From Myxococcales bacterium (GTDB lineage: Bacteria > Myxococcota_A > Polyangia > Polyangiales > Polyangiaceae): a DNA stretch of 64,000 nucleotides. The notes beneath the pieces are model-generated. The model made no database searches. It saw nothing but the letters and a program-made list of their open reading frames with translations, and was not told where the DNA came from. Below, one piece after another: positions 35,816-47,298 of the stretch. The stretch spans positions 80,965 to 144,964 of the forward strand of contig JANYHK010000099.1 of assembly GCA_025359105.1 (NCBI GenBank), in the 5' to 3' direction. The position numbers and the translations under genes are program-made. Every line of letters begins with the position of its first letter. The stretch's first letter is position 1.

Positions 35816-35901
35816 CGCGGTCGACGCGCTGACAGCCTCACGGGGCGAAGTCCACTTTGCTTCGCGGCGAGGGGGGGTGACCTTGTCTACGGCTCGTGTA
35901 G

Positions 35902-38059
<2,158 letters not shown>

Positions 38060-38135
38060 CCGCCGATCTACGCCGCTGCAGCCAATACCTTCCCGGAAGG
38101 GAAGCTCCGTAGCCTCTCGACCGTACGTCTGGCAC

Positions 38136-39611
38136 ATGGTTTTTCGGCTCGCGTCTGCCGTTTCAGGCGTTGCGCTGGTCCTGCTCGCCGGGGCAGCGTG
38201 CTCGTCGCCGAAGGACCCGTCCACGGCGGACCAGGCGACCTCGGTCGCGGCGGTCACGGCCCCGGGTGGCGCGGCGCTCCTCGTGAACGAAGTGCTCGCC
38301 AACGAGCCAGGCGCCGCGACGAGCGGCGAGATGATCGAGCTCGTGAACACGTCCGCGGTGGCGATCGATCTCACCGGCTTCACGATCTCCGACGGTGTCA
38401 CGGTCCGCCATACCTTCGGCGCGACCACGCTCGGCGCCGGCCGCGCGCTCGCGATCTTCGGCGGCGCCGCCGGCGTCCCTGCCGGCCTCACGAACGCTGT
38501 AGCCTCGTCGACGGGCTCGCTCAGCCTCGGCAACGGCGGCGACACCGTCACGCTGAGAGACGCCGGCGGCGTGGTCGTCGACGCCGTGACGTACGACGCC
38601 ACGCTCGCCTCCTCGGATGGCGTCTCGTTCAACAGAAACGTCGACGGGAGCCCGGCGGCGACCGCCTGGGCGCTCCACACGACGCTCGCCGCCGCCCTTG
38701 CGTCGCCCGGCAAGCGCACCGACGGGGCCGATTTCACCCCGCAGTCGCCGCCGCCGGACGCCGGTGCTCCGGACAGCGCCGGCGATAGCGCTCCCGACAG
38801 CGCGCCGCCGGACGCGGGGCCAAACGCCGGCGATACGGGCCCTCTGCGGATCGTCGCCGGCAACCTCAGCACGGGAACGCAGCAGTCGTACGATCCCGGC
38901 GAGGGGATCCGCATCCTCCAGGCGCTCAAGCCCGACGTCGCGTTGCTCCAGGAGCTCAACTACGGCGCCGGCGACGACGCGAGCGTGCGCGCGTTCGTCG
39001 ATGCTGCGTTCGGGACCAGCTACCAGTACGTCCGCGAGCCGGGCGTGCAGATCCCCAACGGCGTCGTGAGCCGGTACCCGATCTTGTCGGCCGGCGTGTG
39101 GGACGATCCGCAGGTCACCAACCGTGACTTCACCTGGGCGCGCATCGACATTCCGGGCGCGCGCGATCTCTGGGCGGTGAGCGTCCACCTCCTCACGAGC
39201 AACGCGGCCGCGCGCGGCGCCGAGGCCACGGCGCTGGTCGGGTACCTCCAGTCGAACGTGCCCGCGGGCGACTACGTCGCGATCGGCGGCGACCTCAACA
39301 CGGGCGATCCCGCGCTCCTCGGCATCCTCGCCGCCGTCGTCGACGTGAACGCCAGCGTCCCCGACGATCAATTCGGCAACGTGAACACGAACGCGTCGCG
39401 CGGAAAGCACTACGACTGGGTCCTCGTGAACGCGGGGCTCGAGGCCTACCAGAGGCCAACGCGGGTCGGCTCCGTCGAGCGCCCCAACGGCCTCGTCTTC
39501 GACACGCGCTCCTTTTCCCCGATCACCGACGCGCCGCCCGCGCGCGCGACGGACAGCGCCGGCGTGGCGATGCAGCACATGGCCATCGTGAAGGACTTCT
39601 TCGTTCAGTAG
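38136..39611 (+). CDS. Lipoprotein with lamin-tail and endonuclease/exonuclease/phosphatase domains
   Basis: 491 aa from ATG at 38136. A signal ending at AGAAC marks a lipoprotein. A lamin-tail domain (about 45-165) has LLVNEVLANEPGA, EMIELVNTSAVAIDLTGFTI and VDAVTYD. A Pro/Asp linker leads to an EEP-fold domain (about 225-491) with LRIVAGNLS, catalytic-type Glu in ALLQELNYG, GGDLNTGD, YDWVLVN and a final QHMAIV where active enzymes have D-H-x-P-V. Most catalytic positions remain. An extracellular nuclease or phosphodiesterase is likely; nuclease activity would suit predation or DNA scavenging. Confidence 0.8.
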   Translation: MVFRLASAVSGVALVLLAGAACSSPKDPSTADQATSVAAVTAPGGAALLVNEVLANEPGAATSGEMIELVNTSAVAIDLTGFTISDGVTVRHTFGATTLGAGRALAIFGGAAGVPAGLTNAVASSTGSLSLGNGGDTVTLRDAGGVVVDAVTYDATLASSDGVSFNRNVDGSPAATAWALHTTLAAALASPGKRTDGADFTPQSPPPDAGAPDSAGDSAPDSAPPDAGPNAGDTGPLRIVAGNLSTGTQQSYDPGEGIRILQALKPDVALLQELNYGAGDDASVRAFVDAAFGTSYQYVREPGVQIPNGVVSRYPILSAGVWDDPQVTNRDFTWARIDIPGARDLWAVSVHLLTSNAAARGAEATALVGYLQSNVPAGDYVAIGGDLNTGDPALLGILAAVVDVNASVPDDQFGNVNTNASRGKHYDWVLVNAGLEAYQRPTRVGSVERPNGLVFDTRSFSPITDAPPARATDSAGVAMQHMAIVKDFFVQ

Positions 39612-39643
39612 GCCGCTTCGCAACCCCTTCCCCGCCGGTCGCC

Positions 39644-41254
39644 CTACTTGCCGAAGACCCGCACCTCGTACCGCGCCGCCGCCGCCGAGTAGCCGCTCAC
39701 CGTCATGAAGATCGCTTCGCGCGTCGGCACCGTGATGAAGCACCGCTCGTTGGAGTTGTACTTGTACGACTGGCACTTGTAGGCCGCCGAGTCGGGCGCG
39801 ACGCCGGCGCGCGCACGCATGTCGGCGTCCGCGCCGGGGTAGCCCGGATCCGCGGTCATCGTGACCTCGTAGGTGCCGGGCTCGAGCACCGGCGTCTGGA
39901 AGCTCTGCACCGCCGCGTGCGTCACGACGCCGCCAGGGAGCGTGAACACGGGCGCCGGCATCGCGCGGCCAGGAGCGAAGACGTTGTCCTCCTCACCGAC
40001 GACCGTGACGACCTGCGCGCTGTCGACGTTCGCGAAGATCTGCTCGTAGGTGTGCGGCGTATCCTTCGCGAGGAGCGCGTTCACGATCGCCATAGAGTCG
40101 GGCGTGAGCGACGAGAAGTACGCCGGCATGCCGTTGGTGACGAAGTCCATGTACTTCGTGCCGGTGGGATCGTCGGGGTTGAGCGCGGCGCGCGTGCGGG
40201 TCAGCGTGTCGTCCTGGTACGCGAACGTGTCGCAGCCGTTCATGAAGAACAGCTGGTACTGCCCCGGGAAGAACTGCCCCTTGGTCGCGAGCGCGCGGAC
40301 GTTCGCGCCGAGGCCGGCGTGGCCGTCGTACAGGATCACGTCGGCGCCGGGCGTGAGCTCGGCGTAGCGCTTGTCGAACGTGGCGGGCGCGGACTGGACC
40401 TCGTCGACGAGGATCGCCGTGATCGCCACGCTGCGCCCGTCGGGAAACGTCTTCTCGAGGGTGACGTCCGGCGCGGCCACGCCCGGCGACGGCGGGAGGT
40501 TCGCGGGCACCGTCGTCGGATCACCGAGCGTCGCGCGCGCGGTGTCGACGAACTCGTTGTACGCGGAGATTCCCGGATCGTACGGATCCGTCGCCAGCTT
40601 CGCGTACTTGCCGAAGACCGCGACGACCTTGAGCGCGCCGTCCTCCCAGACCTTGTGGTACTCGGGGTAGCGTCCGGTGGTGTTGCCGCGGTTGACGGTC
40701 ACCGCGGCGGTCGTCGTCGTGACGTCGGCGGCGTCGAGCGCGCAGCCGCTGGCGTGCGGGCGGTAGTGGTACCAGTAGTTGGTGAGCATGATCGACGCGC
40801 CCTCGCCGTCGTTGCACGACGCCGAGTACTTCTGCATGAACGCCGTCTGACCGGCGCCGTCGATGCGGTGGGGGAGCGTGAGCGTGTAGCTCGTGGGCAA
40901 GCCCGTCTTGTGTCCCCACGCGACGGGGAGGACCGCGTGGTAGCGCACGCGGGTGAGACCGCCGCCGATCGCCGTCGACGTCACGTTCGTGAGCGCGACC
41001 TTGCCGAGGCGCGCGACGCCGGGCTCGGCGTTGAAGTGGCCGACGGTGAAGAGCAGCTGCGCGCGGATGGTCCCGGTGAGGTTCGTCGCCTGCGACGTCG
41101 TCACCTCGCCGTCGAACGACATGTCGAGCAGCGTCGCCAGGGCGCTCGAGAAATCCTGGTTGGATCCGTCCGTCGTCTCGGAGGGTGCGCCGCCACACGC
41201 GGCTGCGCCTACAAGGAGAGAACAACCCAGGAACCGTCGCGTGCTTCGTCGCAT
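39644..41254 (-). CDS. Secreted lipoprotein with a possible caspase/gingipain-like His-Cys pair
   Basis: 536 aa from ATG at 41254, with a lipoprotein-like signal (GCSLLVGAAAC). I do not recognise the family. The middle shows a hydrophobic strand followed by VILYDGHAG (about 317) and, about 30 residues later, another strand ending QLFFMNGCDT. This resembles the His and Cys positions of clan CD peptidases, although the usual HG is HA here. The C-terminal roughly 110 residues look like a beta-sandwich pre-peptidase-type domain (VLEPGTYEVTMTADPG). A secreted peptidase is a hypothesis only. Confidence 0.6.
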   Translation of the reverse strand: MRRSTRRFLGCSLLVGAAACGGAPSETTDGSNQDFSSALATLLDMSFDGEVTTSQATNLTGTIRAQLLFTVGHFNAEPGVARLGKVALTNVTSTAIGGGLTRVRYHAVLPVAWGHKTGLPTSYTLTLPHRIDGAGQTAFMQKYSASCNDGEGASIMLTNYWYHYRPHASGCALDAADVTTTTAAVTVNRGNTTGRYPEYHKVWEDGALKVVAVFGKYAKLATDPYDPGISAYNEFVDTARATLGDPTTVPANLPPSPGVAAPDVTLEKTFPDGRSVAITAILVDEVQSAPATFDKRYAELTPGADVILYDGHAGLGANVRALATKGQFFPGQYQLFFMNGCDTFAYQDDTLTRTRAALNPDDPTGTKYMDFVTNGMPAYFSSLTPDSMAIVNALLAKDTPHTYEQIFANVDSAQVVTVVGEEDNVFAPGRAMPAPVFTLPGGVVTHAAVQSFQTPVLEPGTYEVTMTADPGYPGADADMRARAGVAPDSAAYKCQSYKYNSNERCFITVPTREAIFMTVSGYSAAAARYEVRVFGK

Positions 41255-41343
41255 CTTGACCCACCCTTTTCCGTTCGTAACGGAACGTGGCGTACCCCGG
41301 ACGGGGTGCGGCAGGGTGTCTCGATCGCGTCGCGGGGGGCGAC

Positions 41344-41607
41344 TTACTCCTGGGGCCGCCGGCGAACGGTGAGCTCCAGGTTGAACGGCCCCAAGAGCTT
41401 CGCCAGGGTCTTGACCGTCGGGTTGCCGACGCCGCGCTCGAAGTCGATGAGCACGCGCGGGCTCACGCCGACGAGCTGCGCGTACTCCGCCTGCGTCTTG
41501 CCGGCGATCTTGCGCATCATCCGCACCGCCTCGATGAGCCCCAGATCTGCGCGCCGCGCGCGTTCGTAGAGCTGGGCGCGCAGCGCGACACGGGCCTCCT
41601 TCTTCAT
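41344..41607 (-). CDS. HipB-like HTH antitoxin/repressor
   Basis: 87 aa from ATG at 41607. The XRE-type helix-turn-helix is clear (IAGKTQAEYAQLVGVSPRVL, then FERGVGNPTVKTLAKLLGPF). The end (NLELTVRRRPQE) is typical of the short HipB-like proteins next to HipA kinases. The gene overlaps the kinase-like gene by 4 bases. In HipBA loci the HTH protein neutralises the kinase and represses the operon; here the kinase gene seems broken, so it may act only as a regulator. Confidence 0.82.
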   Translation of the reverse strand: MKKEARVALRAQLYERARRADLGLIEAVRMMRKIAGKTQAEYAQLVGVSPRVLIDFERGVGNPTVKTLAKLLGPFNLELTVRRRPQE

Positions 41608-42479
41608 GTTGGCCTCCTCGTCGTCGCGACGAGGGCGTCGAGCTCTCGTGCCACCTGCGTGATCCGCGGCTCGCATCGGGCGATGACGCGGGCCGGTACT
41701 CCGCATTCCTTCATCGTCTTCGGCAGCTCTCCGATCGCCGGCGCGAGGCCGTGGAGCCACCGCTTGGTCTTCACGGGATCGAGCGTGCCCGCGACCGCCT
41801 CGGCGACGCAGCCCCAAGCGGGGAGATCCACGTCGTCGCTCCATCGGCTCACGCGCGCGATCCCCCGCGGGTCCAAGATCATCGGAGCAAGGTCGTACAC
41901 GGGCGACAGCTCCATCCTGCCGTTCTGCAGCTTGAGCACCGAGGTGTTGCGGGCGTGGTTGTCGGTGTTGCCGAGGGCGACGTCGAGGACGTCGCGCAGA
42001 ACGAGCTCGCGCACCTCCGCCTCGGGATCGGTCGCGAACCGCGCGAGCGCAGCGGCCTGGCGTTCCTTGCGGAGTGGAGCGCCGAAGTCGGCGACGCCGG
42101 CGAGCGAGTACAGGCTCTCGAGCCCGAGGTGCTCTACCTTGCCCCTGCGAACCACGCGGTCGAACCGGGGCACGAAGAGGCAATCGGACTCCCAGGTGAC
42201 CTCGCCGAGGGTCCTCACGCCCATCGCCTTGGCGACGGCGTGGTAGCCGGCCTCGGCTTCGAGGATGAGGCGGTCGACAGCGTCACGCGTTCGCGGGAAC
42301 TTCACGAGCCAGCAGCGTCGCGTGCGCGCGTCGGGCAGTGCGCCGTCGGCGTGCCAACGGCCCTTCGTGTCCTCGCGAAGCAGGAACTTCGGCGAGTCTC
42401 CGCCGGCGCCGGTCGTCCCGGTTGTTCGGAACGCCGAGGACCCCCTCCCAATGCCGGCGTGCCGATGGCGCCTGACTAA
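41604..42479 (-). pseudogene. HipA-family kinase, probably 5'-truncated
   Basis: From the first usable start (GTG at 42305) there are 233 residues: a RFDR motif (47-50), the catalytic GNTDNHARN (112-120) and the metal-site YDLAP (137-141), all HipA-like. The same frame stays open upstream to 42479 and encodes a Gly-rich loop (TTGTTGAGGDSPKFLL) and KFP strand belonging to the fold, but contains no ATG, GTG or TTG start before a stop at 42482. A full HipA is about 440 aa, so the N-terminal subdomain is gone. Either the gene is decayed or it uses a rare start. The toxin's ATP loop would be lost if translation begins at 42305. Confidence 0.65.
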
Positions 42480-42514
42480 TTATTGCTAGTTTACTGGCCA
42501 ATAGGCGCCGGGGC

Positions 42515-43492
42515 CTAGGTAGCCCGTTCGTACACCCGCCACTGGCGCTCGGCAGAGAGCAGCGGGTCGCTCTCGTCGCTCCACCACCGCGCGAAGTGGA
42601 AGCCGCACGCCTCGTAGGCCGCGATCGACGGGAAATTACGGGCGTGGATGTGCACGTAGACGAGGCCGACGCCGAGCCGGCGCGCCTCGCCGAGCGCGAT
42701 CTCGACCATCTTCCGGCCGCCACCTTGGCCGCGGAAGCGCCGGTCGACGAGCGTGAACGCGGAGTAGGAGACGTCGCCGGTCACGAGCTGGATGTTCACG
42801 CCGGCGAGCGCGCCCGTCGGCAGGAAGAGCCCGACGACGTGCTGGTTCGGCTGCGCGTTCACGTGGAGCGGCGCGCCGCACGCCTCCTGCCAGAAGGCGC
42901 GGACGCGCGGCCAGTCCAAAAGGCCGAGCGGGCGCGCGGAGAACGCGGGCCCGTCGGTCGTCCGCTCGCCGAGGTGCCGGAGCACCGCGAACGCGCGCGC
43001 CGCCGCCATGGACGCCGCCCATCCCAGATCCGTCCATCTCGCCGGCGCGACGGCGGCCAGGCGATCGAGCGCGCGCGGGCGCAAGCGTCCGACGACCGGA
43101 CCCGTCCAGTCCTCCGCGAACGGCGCGGCGTCGGCGCGGAGCACGACGCGATCCTTTCGCACCGCGAGCACGCGCCGCCAGGTTAGTCGCCCGCCCGTGG
43201 CCACGCACACGACCGCGCCCCGCGCGAGCGCCCCTCGCCCGCCGCGCGCGCGCCCGCGCTCGACGAAGAGCTCCTCGCCTTCTGCCATGAGCACGCCGCT
43301 CGTTCGCGCGCCAAGCATGCGCCAGCGCGCCGGCAGCGTGCCGTCGGCATGGCGCGCGCACACGTCGGCGTCGGAGAGGAGATCGGCGTCGGAGATCGCG
43401 CGCGCACGCGTCCTCAAGAGGCGCTCGAAACGCTGCGATCCGGTGACGATGTTCACGTTGGCCTGTCCGGGCCCCCGGCGGAAGACTGCCAC
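42515..43492 (-). CDS. GNAT acetyltransferase with an N-terminal S24/S26-like domain
   Basis: 325 aa. The C-terminal half is a GNAT N-acetyltransferase: FTLVDRRFRGQGGGRKMVEI carries the R-x-x-G-x-G acetyl-CoA loop, and NFPSIAAYEACGFHFARWW is the typical last helix-strand. The N-terminal about 150 residues resemble the LexA/signal-peptidase (S24/S26) beta fold: ARGAVVCVATGGRLTWRRVL followed by VLRADAA and VVGRLRP. The usual catalytic Ser motif is replaced by TSGVLMAEG, so this part is probably not a protease. The combination is unusual. The substrate is unknown. Confidence 0.7.
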   Translation of the reverse strand: MAVFRRGPGQANVNIVTGSQRFERLLRTRARAISDADLLSDADVCARHADGTLPARWRMLGARTSGVLMAEGEELFVERGRARGGRGALARGAVVCVATGGRLTWRRVLAVRKDRVVLRADAAPFAEDWTGPVVGRLRPRALDRLAAVAPARWTDLGWAASMAAARAFAVLRHLGERTTDGPAFSARPLGLLDWPRVRAFWQEACGAPLHVNAQPNQHVVGLFLPTGALAGVNIQLVTGDVSYSAFTLVDRRFRGQGGGRKMVEIALGEARRLGVGLVYVHIHARNFPSIAAYEACGFHFARWWSDESDPLLSAERQWRVYERAT

Positions 43493-43605
43493 AAAAGCGC
43501 CCCGGCGGTACCCGGGGATCCCTCGCAGGCCTGTTTCCGTGTGAGATGTAGGACAAGCCGCGCGGAGCGCCTCGTGGCTTCCCCTCGCGTCCTCTGCTCA
43601 GCCGA

Positions 43606-45429
43606 TCACGCAGCGCGCCGGCGACGCGCGAGCGCGACACCGACGAGGGCGAGCACGAAGGCGAGCGGGCTCTCGCCGCGGCCGCCGGTCGTGTTGCAGC
43701 CACCGGTGTCGCCGCTGCCGAAGTCGTCCATGGGGGGGCTCGCGGCGTCGACGCCGCCGCCATGGCTCCCCGAGTCCGTGTAGAAGGGTGGCGGGCTGGT
43801 GCCGCTGTCGTCGGGGCCGGGGCCTGGACCGGGGCCGGGCCCTCCGTCGGGAACGGGCGTGGTCCCGCACTTGAGGTGCGGCGCCGCGGCGTTTCGCGGA
43901 GCGGGCGCGCCCACGTCGAAGTCTGCCTTGTTGTCGTTCGTGTCGGTGCAGCCCGCGCCCTTGCGCGCGGCGCCCGTCGTGTTGCTGAGGACCGGAACGG
44001 CCGCCGCGCCCTCGAAGTCGGACGCCGTACCGTAGCCGACGAGATCGACGACGTTCGGCGTGTTGCAATGGGTGGCGCCGCAGCCGAGGCCCGTCGTCAC
44101 CTTGGCGAGGGCGACCTTGCCGTTCGTCGCAGCGAGCGCCAGGTTGCCGGTGAGGTCCGGCGTCGGGAGCGGCGCGCCGGCGTCGACGTTCGACGAGGCG
44201 AGGCTGACGAGGAAGTACGCGCCGGCAGGGATCACCATGTCCGGCAGCGCGAGGATGTCGACGCTCGGGCCGCCGTCGGCCGTCGGCGAGCCGAAGTCAC
44301 GCGCGGCGCTCGCGTACTGGAGCGAGAGGCCCTTCGTCGAGACGTCGTTCCTCGTCCGGTTGAAGAGCTCGACGAAGTCGTGGTTCACGACCGCGCCGTT
44401 GTTGCCGCCGCCGCCGTACACGGCGCTGATCACGAGACCTGTCCCGTCGCCGGGGGGCCCCGCTTCGACCGGGCCGCTGTCGGTCGGGCTTGCGTCCGTG
44501 CCGCCGTCGGTCGCGCCGTCGTTCGTCGCACCGTCGTTCGTCGCACTGTCGTTCGTAGCGCCGTCGCTGGCCGCGCCGTCGTCGGCCGCGCCGTCGCTGG
44601 TCGCGCCGTCGTCGGCCGCGCCGTCGCTGGTCGCGCCGTCGCTGGTCGCGCCGTCGTCGCTGGCGTCCGTGCCACCATCGGTGTTCGCGCTGCCGTCGTC
44701 GGCGGCGTCGAGGCCACCGTCGGTGTTCGCGCCGCACGTCGCGGCCGTCGTCGCCTGGTTGCGCGGAGCGGTGACGGTGGCGACGTCGAAGTCGTCCTTG
44801 TTGACGTCGCTATCCGTGCAACCCGCACCTTTTCGAGCGCCGCCGAGCGTCGCGCTCAGCGCGGCGATCGCCGATCCCGCCGGTCCTTCGAAGTCGTTGG
44901 CCGTCCCGTAGCCGACCATGTCGACCACGTTCGAGGTCGCGCAGCGCACCGCGCCACATCCGAGCGGGGTCGCCACGCTCGCGAGCGCGACCTTCCCGTT
45001 CGTCGCGCCGAGCGCGAGCCCGGCCGCCACGAAGTCGGGGGTCGGTAGCGGCGTGCCGCTGTCGGGCGGGTTCGCGCCGACCAGGAAGTAGCGGCCCGGC
45101 GCGATCGTCACGTTCGGGAGCGTCGCGACGACCTGGAAGTCGCCCGTCGGGCTGCCGTACTGGAGGCTCATGCCCTGGAGCGAGATCGACGACGTGCCTC
45201 GGTTGAAGAGCTCGACGAAGTCGGAGTTGAAGAGCGCGCCGCTGTTGCCGCCGCCGCCGTAGACGGCGCTGATGACGAGCCCGACGCTGCCGACGGCCTG
45301 CGCCGAGCTGCCGGTGTTGGCGGCGTCGGGAGAGGAGCAGCCGACCGCCGCGCCGAGCGCAGGAAAGGCCGCGAGGCAGAAGAGGGCGCCGATGCGTCGC
45401 GCCACGCGTATGTAAGGGGAGGTAGTCAT
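43606..45429 (-). CDS. MYXO-CTERM surface protein with two lamin-tail domains
   Basis: 607 aa from ATG at 45429. A lipoprotein-type signal (ends GAAVGC) is followed by lamin-tail domain 1 (GLVISAVYGGGGNSGALFNS, FVELFNRG), a spacer of 5-residue repeats (DGATS/DGAAD type, about 250-310), lamin-tail domain 2 with the same opening (GLVISAVYGGGGNNGAVVNH), and a MYXO-CTERM-like tail (GGCNTTGG, hydrophobic helix, ARRRRAA). Each domain has a conserved Cys pair. Lamin-tail domains in secreted bacterial proteins are thought to bind partners or surfaces. The neighbour at 45543 is a paralogue, so a tandem duplication is likely. Confidence 0.85.
   Translation of the reverse strand: MTTSPYIRVARRIGALFCLAAFPALGAAVGCSSPDAANTGSSAQAVGSVGLVISAVYGGGGNSGALFNSDFVELFNRGTSSISLQGMSLQYGSPTGDFQVVATLPNVTIAPGRYFLVGANPPDSGTPLPTPDFVAAGLALGATNGKVALASVATPLGCGAVRCATSNVVDMVGYGTANDFEGPAGSAIAALSATLGGARKGAGCTDSDVNKDDFDVATVTAPRNQATTAATCGANTDGGLDAADDGSANTDGGTDASDDGATSDGATSDGAADDGATSDGAADDGAASDGATNDSATNDGATNDGATDGGTDASPTDSGPVEAGPPGDGTGLVISAVYGGGGNNGAVVNHDFVELFNRTRNDVSTKGLSLQYASAARDFGSPTADGGPSVDILALPDMVIPAGAYFLVSLASSNVDAGAPLPTPDLTGNLALAATNGKVALAKVTTGLGCGATHCNTPNVVDLVGYGTASDFEGAAAVPVLSNTTGAARKGAGCTDTNDNKADFDVGAPAPRNAAAPHLKCGTTPVPDGGPGPGPGPGPDDSGTSPPPFYTDSGSHGGGVDAASPPMDDFGSGDTGGCNTTGGRGESPLAFVLALVGVALARRRRAA
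44500..44670. repeat. 15-base tandem repeat encoding the DGA-rich linker
   Basis: About 11 imperfect copies of a 15-base unit (GCCGTCG plus CTGGTCGC or TCGGCCGC variants on the plus strand) inside the two-lamin-tail gene. The period is a multiple of 3, so the copy number can vary without breaking the frame. Confidence 0.8.
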
Positions 45430-45542
45430 GAACCGCGTTCGTAGCACCCGATTTTGTCGGCGCCGTGACAAAACGCCGCACAATTGCGCAAGGGTGTTCG
45501 ATTTTCAGCCCTCGGTGTGAGGGGTGCCGAGCCTGGGTCCTA

Positions 45543-47156
45543 TCAGACCCGGCGGCGGCGGCGGCGGGACACGGCGAGGCCGAGCAGGCCGACGGCGAGC
45601 CCGAGGTAGCCGTCACGCGAGCTGCCGACGCCCGCAGCGCTGCAGCCGCTGGTGTCCGCGGTGCCGCTGTCGGGGGCGGGATTGGTACCGGCCCCGCTGC
45701 TGCTACCGCTGCTACCGCTGCCACCGCTGCTGCCGCTGCTACCGCCGATCGGCGGGAGGCTCGAGCCACCTGCGTCGTCCGCGGGGGGCGGGCCGCCGCC
45801 TGTGCCTCCGCACGGCGTCCGCCTCGATCCGGTGTTGCGCGGCGCCGGCGCGCCGAGATCGAAGTCCGCCTTGTTGTTGTTCGAGTCGGTGCAGCCGCCG
45901 CCCTTCCGGCTCGCGCTCGACGACGCGCTGAGGGCGCCCGTCGCGCTCCCCTCGAAGTCCGTCGCCGAGCCGTACCCGACGAGGTCGACCACGTTCGTCG
46001 CCGGGCAGCGCGTCGTGCCGCCGCAACCGAGCCCGGTCGCGATCCGCGCGAGCGCGATCTTGCCGTTGCTCGGGTCGAGCGCCAAGGTCGGCGCTTCGAG
46101 ATCGGTCGAAAGTCCGCCGCCCGCATCGCCGACGGCGCCGAGGCCCACGAGGATGTACGCGCCGACGGGCACCGTGATGTCGGGCAGGGCGTAGATGTCG
46201 ACCGCCCGCCCGCCGAAGTCTCCGCTGCTCGGGGCGATCTGGAGAGAGAGGCCGAGCGTCGAGATCTCGCCCTTCGTGCGGTTGAAGATCTCCACGAAGC
46301 CGCGCGCGGCGCCGCCGCCGCCGAAGACCTGACTGAGCACGATGCCGGTGCCGCCGCCAGGTCCGCCGGGTCCAGTGTCGGCCACCGCGCTGTCGGTGGC
46401 CGTCGCGCCGTCGTCCGCGTCGACGCCCGCGTCCGTTCCGCCGCCGCACGGCGCCGCCGTCGTCGCCTGGTTGCGCGGTGCGGTCACCGGCGTGACGACG
46501 GAGAAGTCCGCGCTGTTGACGTCGGTGTCCGTGCATCCCAGGGCTTTTCGGTAGGCCCCCGCCGTCGCGCTGAGCACACCGACGGCCGAGCCCGTGGGCC
46601 CCTCGTAGTCGGTCGCCGTTCCATAGCCGACCATGTCGACGATGTTCGCGGAGTTGCACCTCGTGGCGCCGCCGCACGCGAGGGCCGTCGCGACGCTCGC
46701 GAGCGCCATCTTGCCGTTCGTCGCGGAGAGGTTCGTGGTCGCCGTCAGGTCGGGGGCCGGCAACGCGACGCCGACGGCGCCGGCGCTGTTGCCCTGCACG
46801 AGGAAGTACTTGCCCGGTGCGATCGTCACGTTGGGAAGCGCGACGGGGCTGCCGAAATCGCCATTGAAGCTGGCGTACTGCAGGCTCATCCCGCCGAGCG
46901 AAACGCCGGTCGTGCCGCGGTTGAAGATCTCGATGAAATCGTTCGTGAACGTCGCGTTCACGTTTCCGCCGCCGCCGTACACGCCGCTGATGACCAGGCC
47001 TCCGCTTCCGACCGCCTGCGCCGTGGCGCTCGAGGCGGATTCGGGCGTCCCGGGGGACGAGCACCCGGCGGACAGCAGGAACGTCGAAGATGCAGCCATG
47101 CCGACAAGCAGGCCCATCCGACGCCCCGCGCGATTGCGAGGCGAATCGTTGGTCAT
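45543..47156 (-). CDS. MYXO-CTERM surface protein with two lamin-tail domains (paralogue)
   Basis: 537 aa. It has the same plan as the gene at 43606: a signal ending SAGC, lamin-tail domain 1 (GGLVISGVYGGGGNVNATFT, FIEIFNRG), a shorter Asp/Gly linker, lamin-tail domain 2 (GTGIVLSQVFGGGGAARGFV), a Ser/Gly linker and a MYXO-CTERM-like tail (TSGCSAAG, hydrophobic helix, SRRRRRRV). Repeated phrases such as NGKxALAxVAT and VVDLVGYGSATDFEG in both show they share ancestry. The gene begins 79 bases past the terminator of the ribosomal transcript. Confidence 0.85.
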   Translation of the reverse strand: MTNDSPRNRAGRRMGLLVGMAASSTFLLSAGCSSPGTPESASSATAQAVGSGGLVISGVYGGGGNVNATFTNDFIEIFNRGTTGVSLGGMSLQYASFNGDFGSPVALPNVTIAPGKYFLVQGNSAGAVGVALPAPDLTATTNLSATNGKMALASVATALACGGATRCNSANIVDMVGYGTATDYEGPTGSAVGVLSATAGAYRKALGCTDTDVNSADFSVVTPVTAPRNQATTAAPCGGGTDAGVDADDGATATDSAVADTGPGGPGGGTGIVLSQVFGGGGAARGFVEIFNRTKGEISTLGLSLQIAPSSGDFGGRAVDIYALPDITVPVGAYILVGLGAVGDAGGGLSTDLEAPTLALDPSNGKIALARIATGLGCGGTTRCPATNVVDLVGYGSATDFEGSATGALSASSSASRKGGGCTDSNNNKADFDLGAPAPRNTGSRRTPCGGTGGGPPPADDAGGSSLPPIGGSSGSSGGSGSSGSSSGAGTNPAPDSGTADTSGCSAAGVGSSRDGYLGLAVGLLGLAVSRRRRRRV

Positions 47157-47234
47157 GGTGGCGGGTCTAGCATCACTTCGTCAGGTGGCGAGAACCCGAG
47201 CCCCGGTTCCCTGCTCTGAGACACAAAATGAACG

Positions 47235-47262
47235 AAGCGCGACGGGACAGCCCATCGCGCTT
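47235..47262 (-). terminator. Terminator-like hairpin after rpsK
   Basis: AAGCGCGA (47235-47242) pairs with TCGCGCTT (47255-47262), and GGG/CCC in the loop extends it. On the minus strand it is followed by CGTTCATTTTGTG. It lies about 37 bases past the rpsK stop and would end the upstream ribosomal transcript. Confidence 0.75.
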
Positions 47263-47298
47263 TCGTGACCCCGCTGGAAATGCGGGCTCGAAGTGTCG

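Noticed and set aside
44500..44670. Regular short repeats that could suggest a CRISPR array
   Set aside because: The units are 15 bases without unique spacers and encode an in-frame DGA-type linker.
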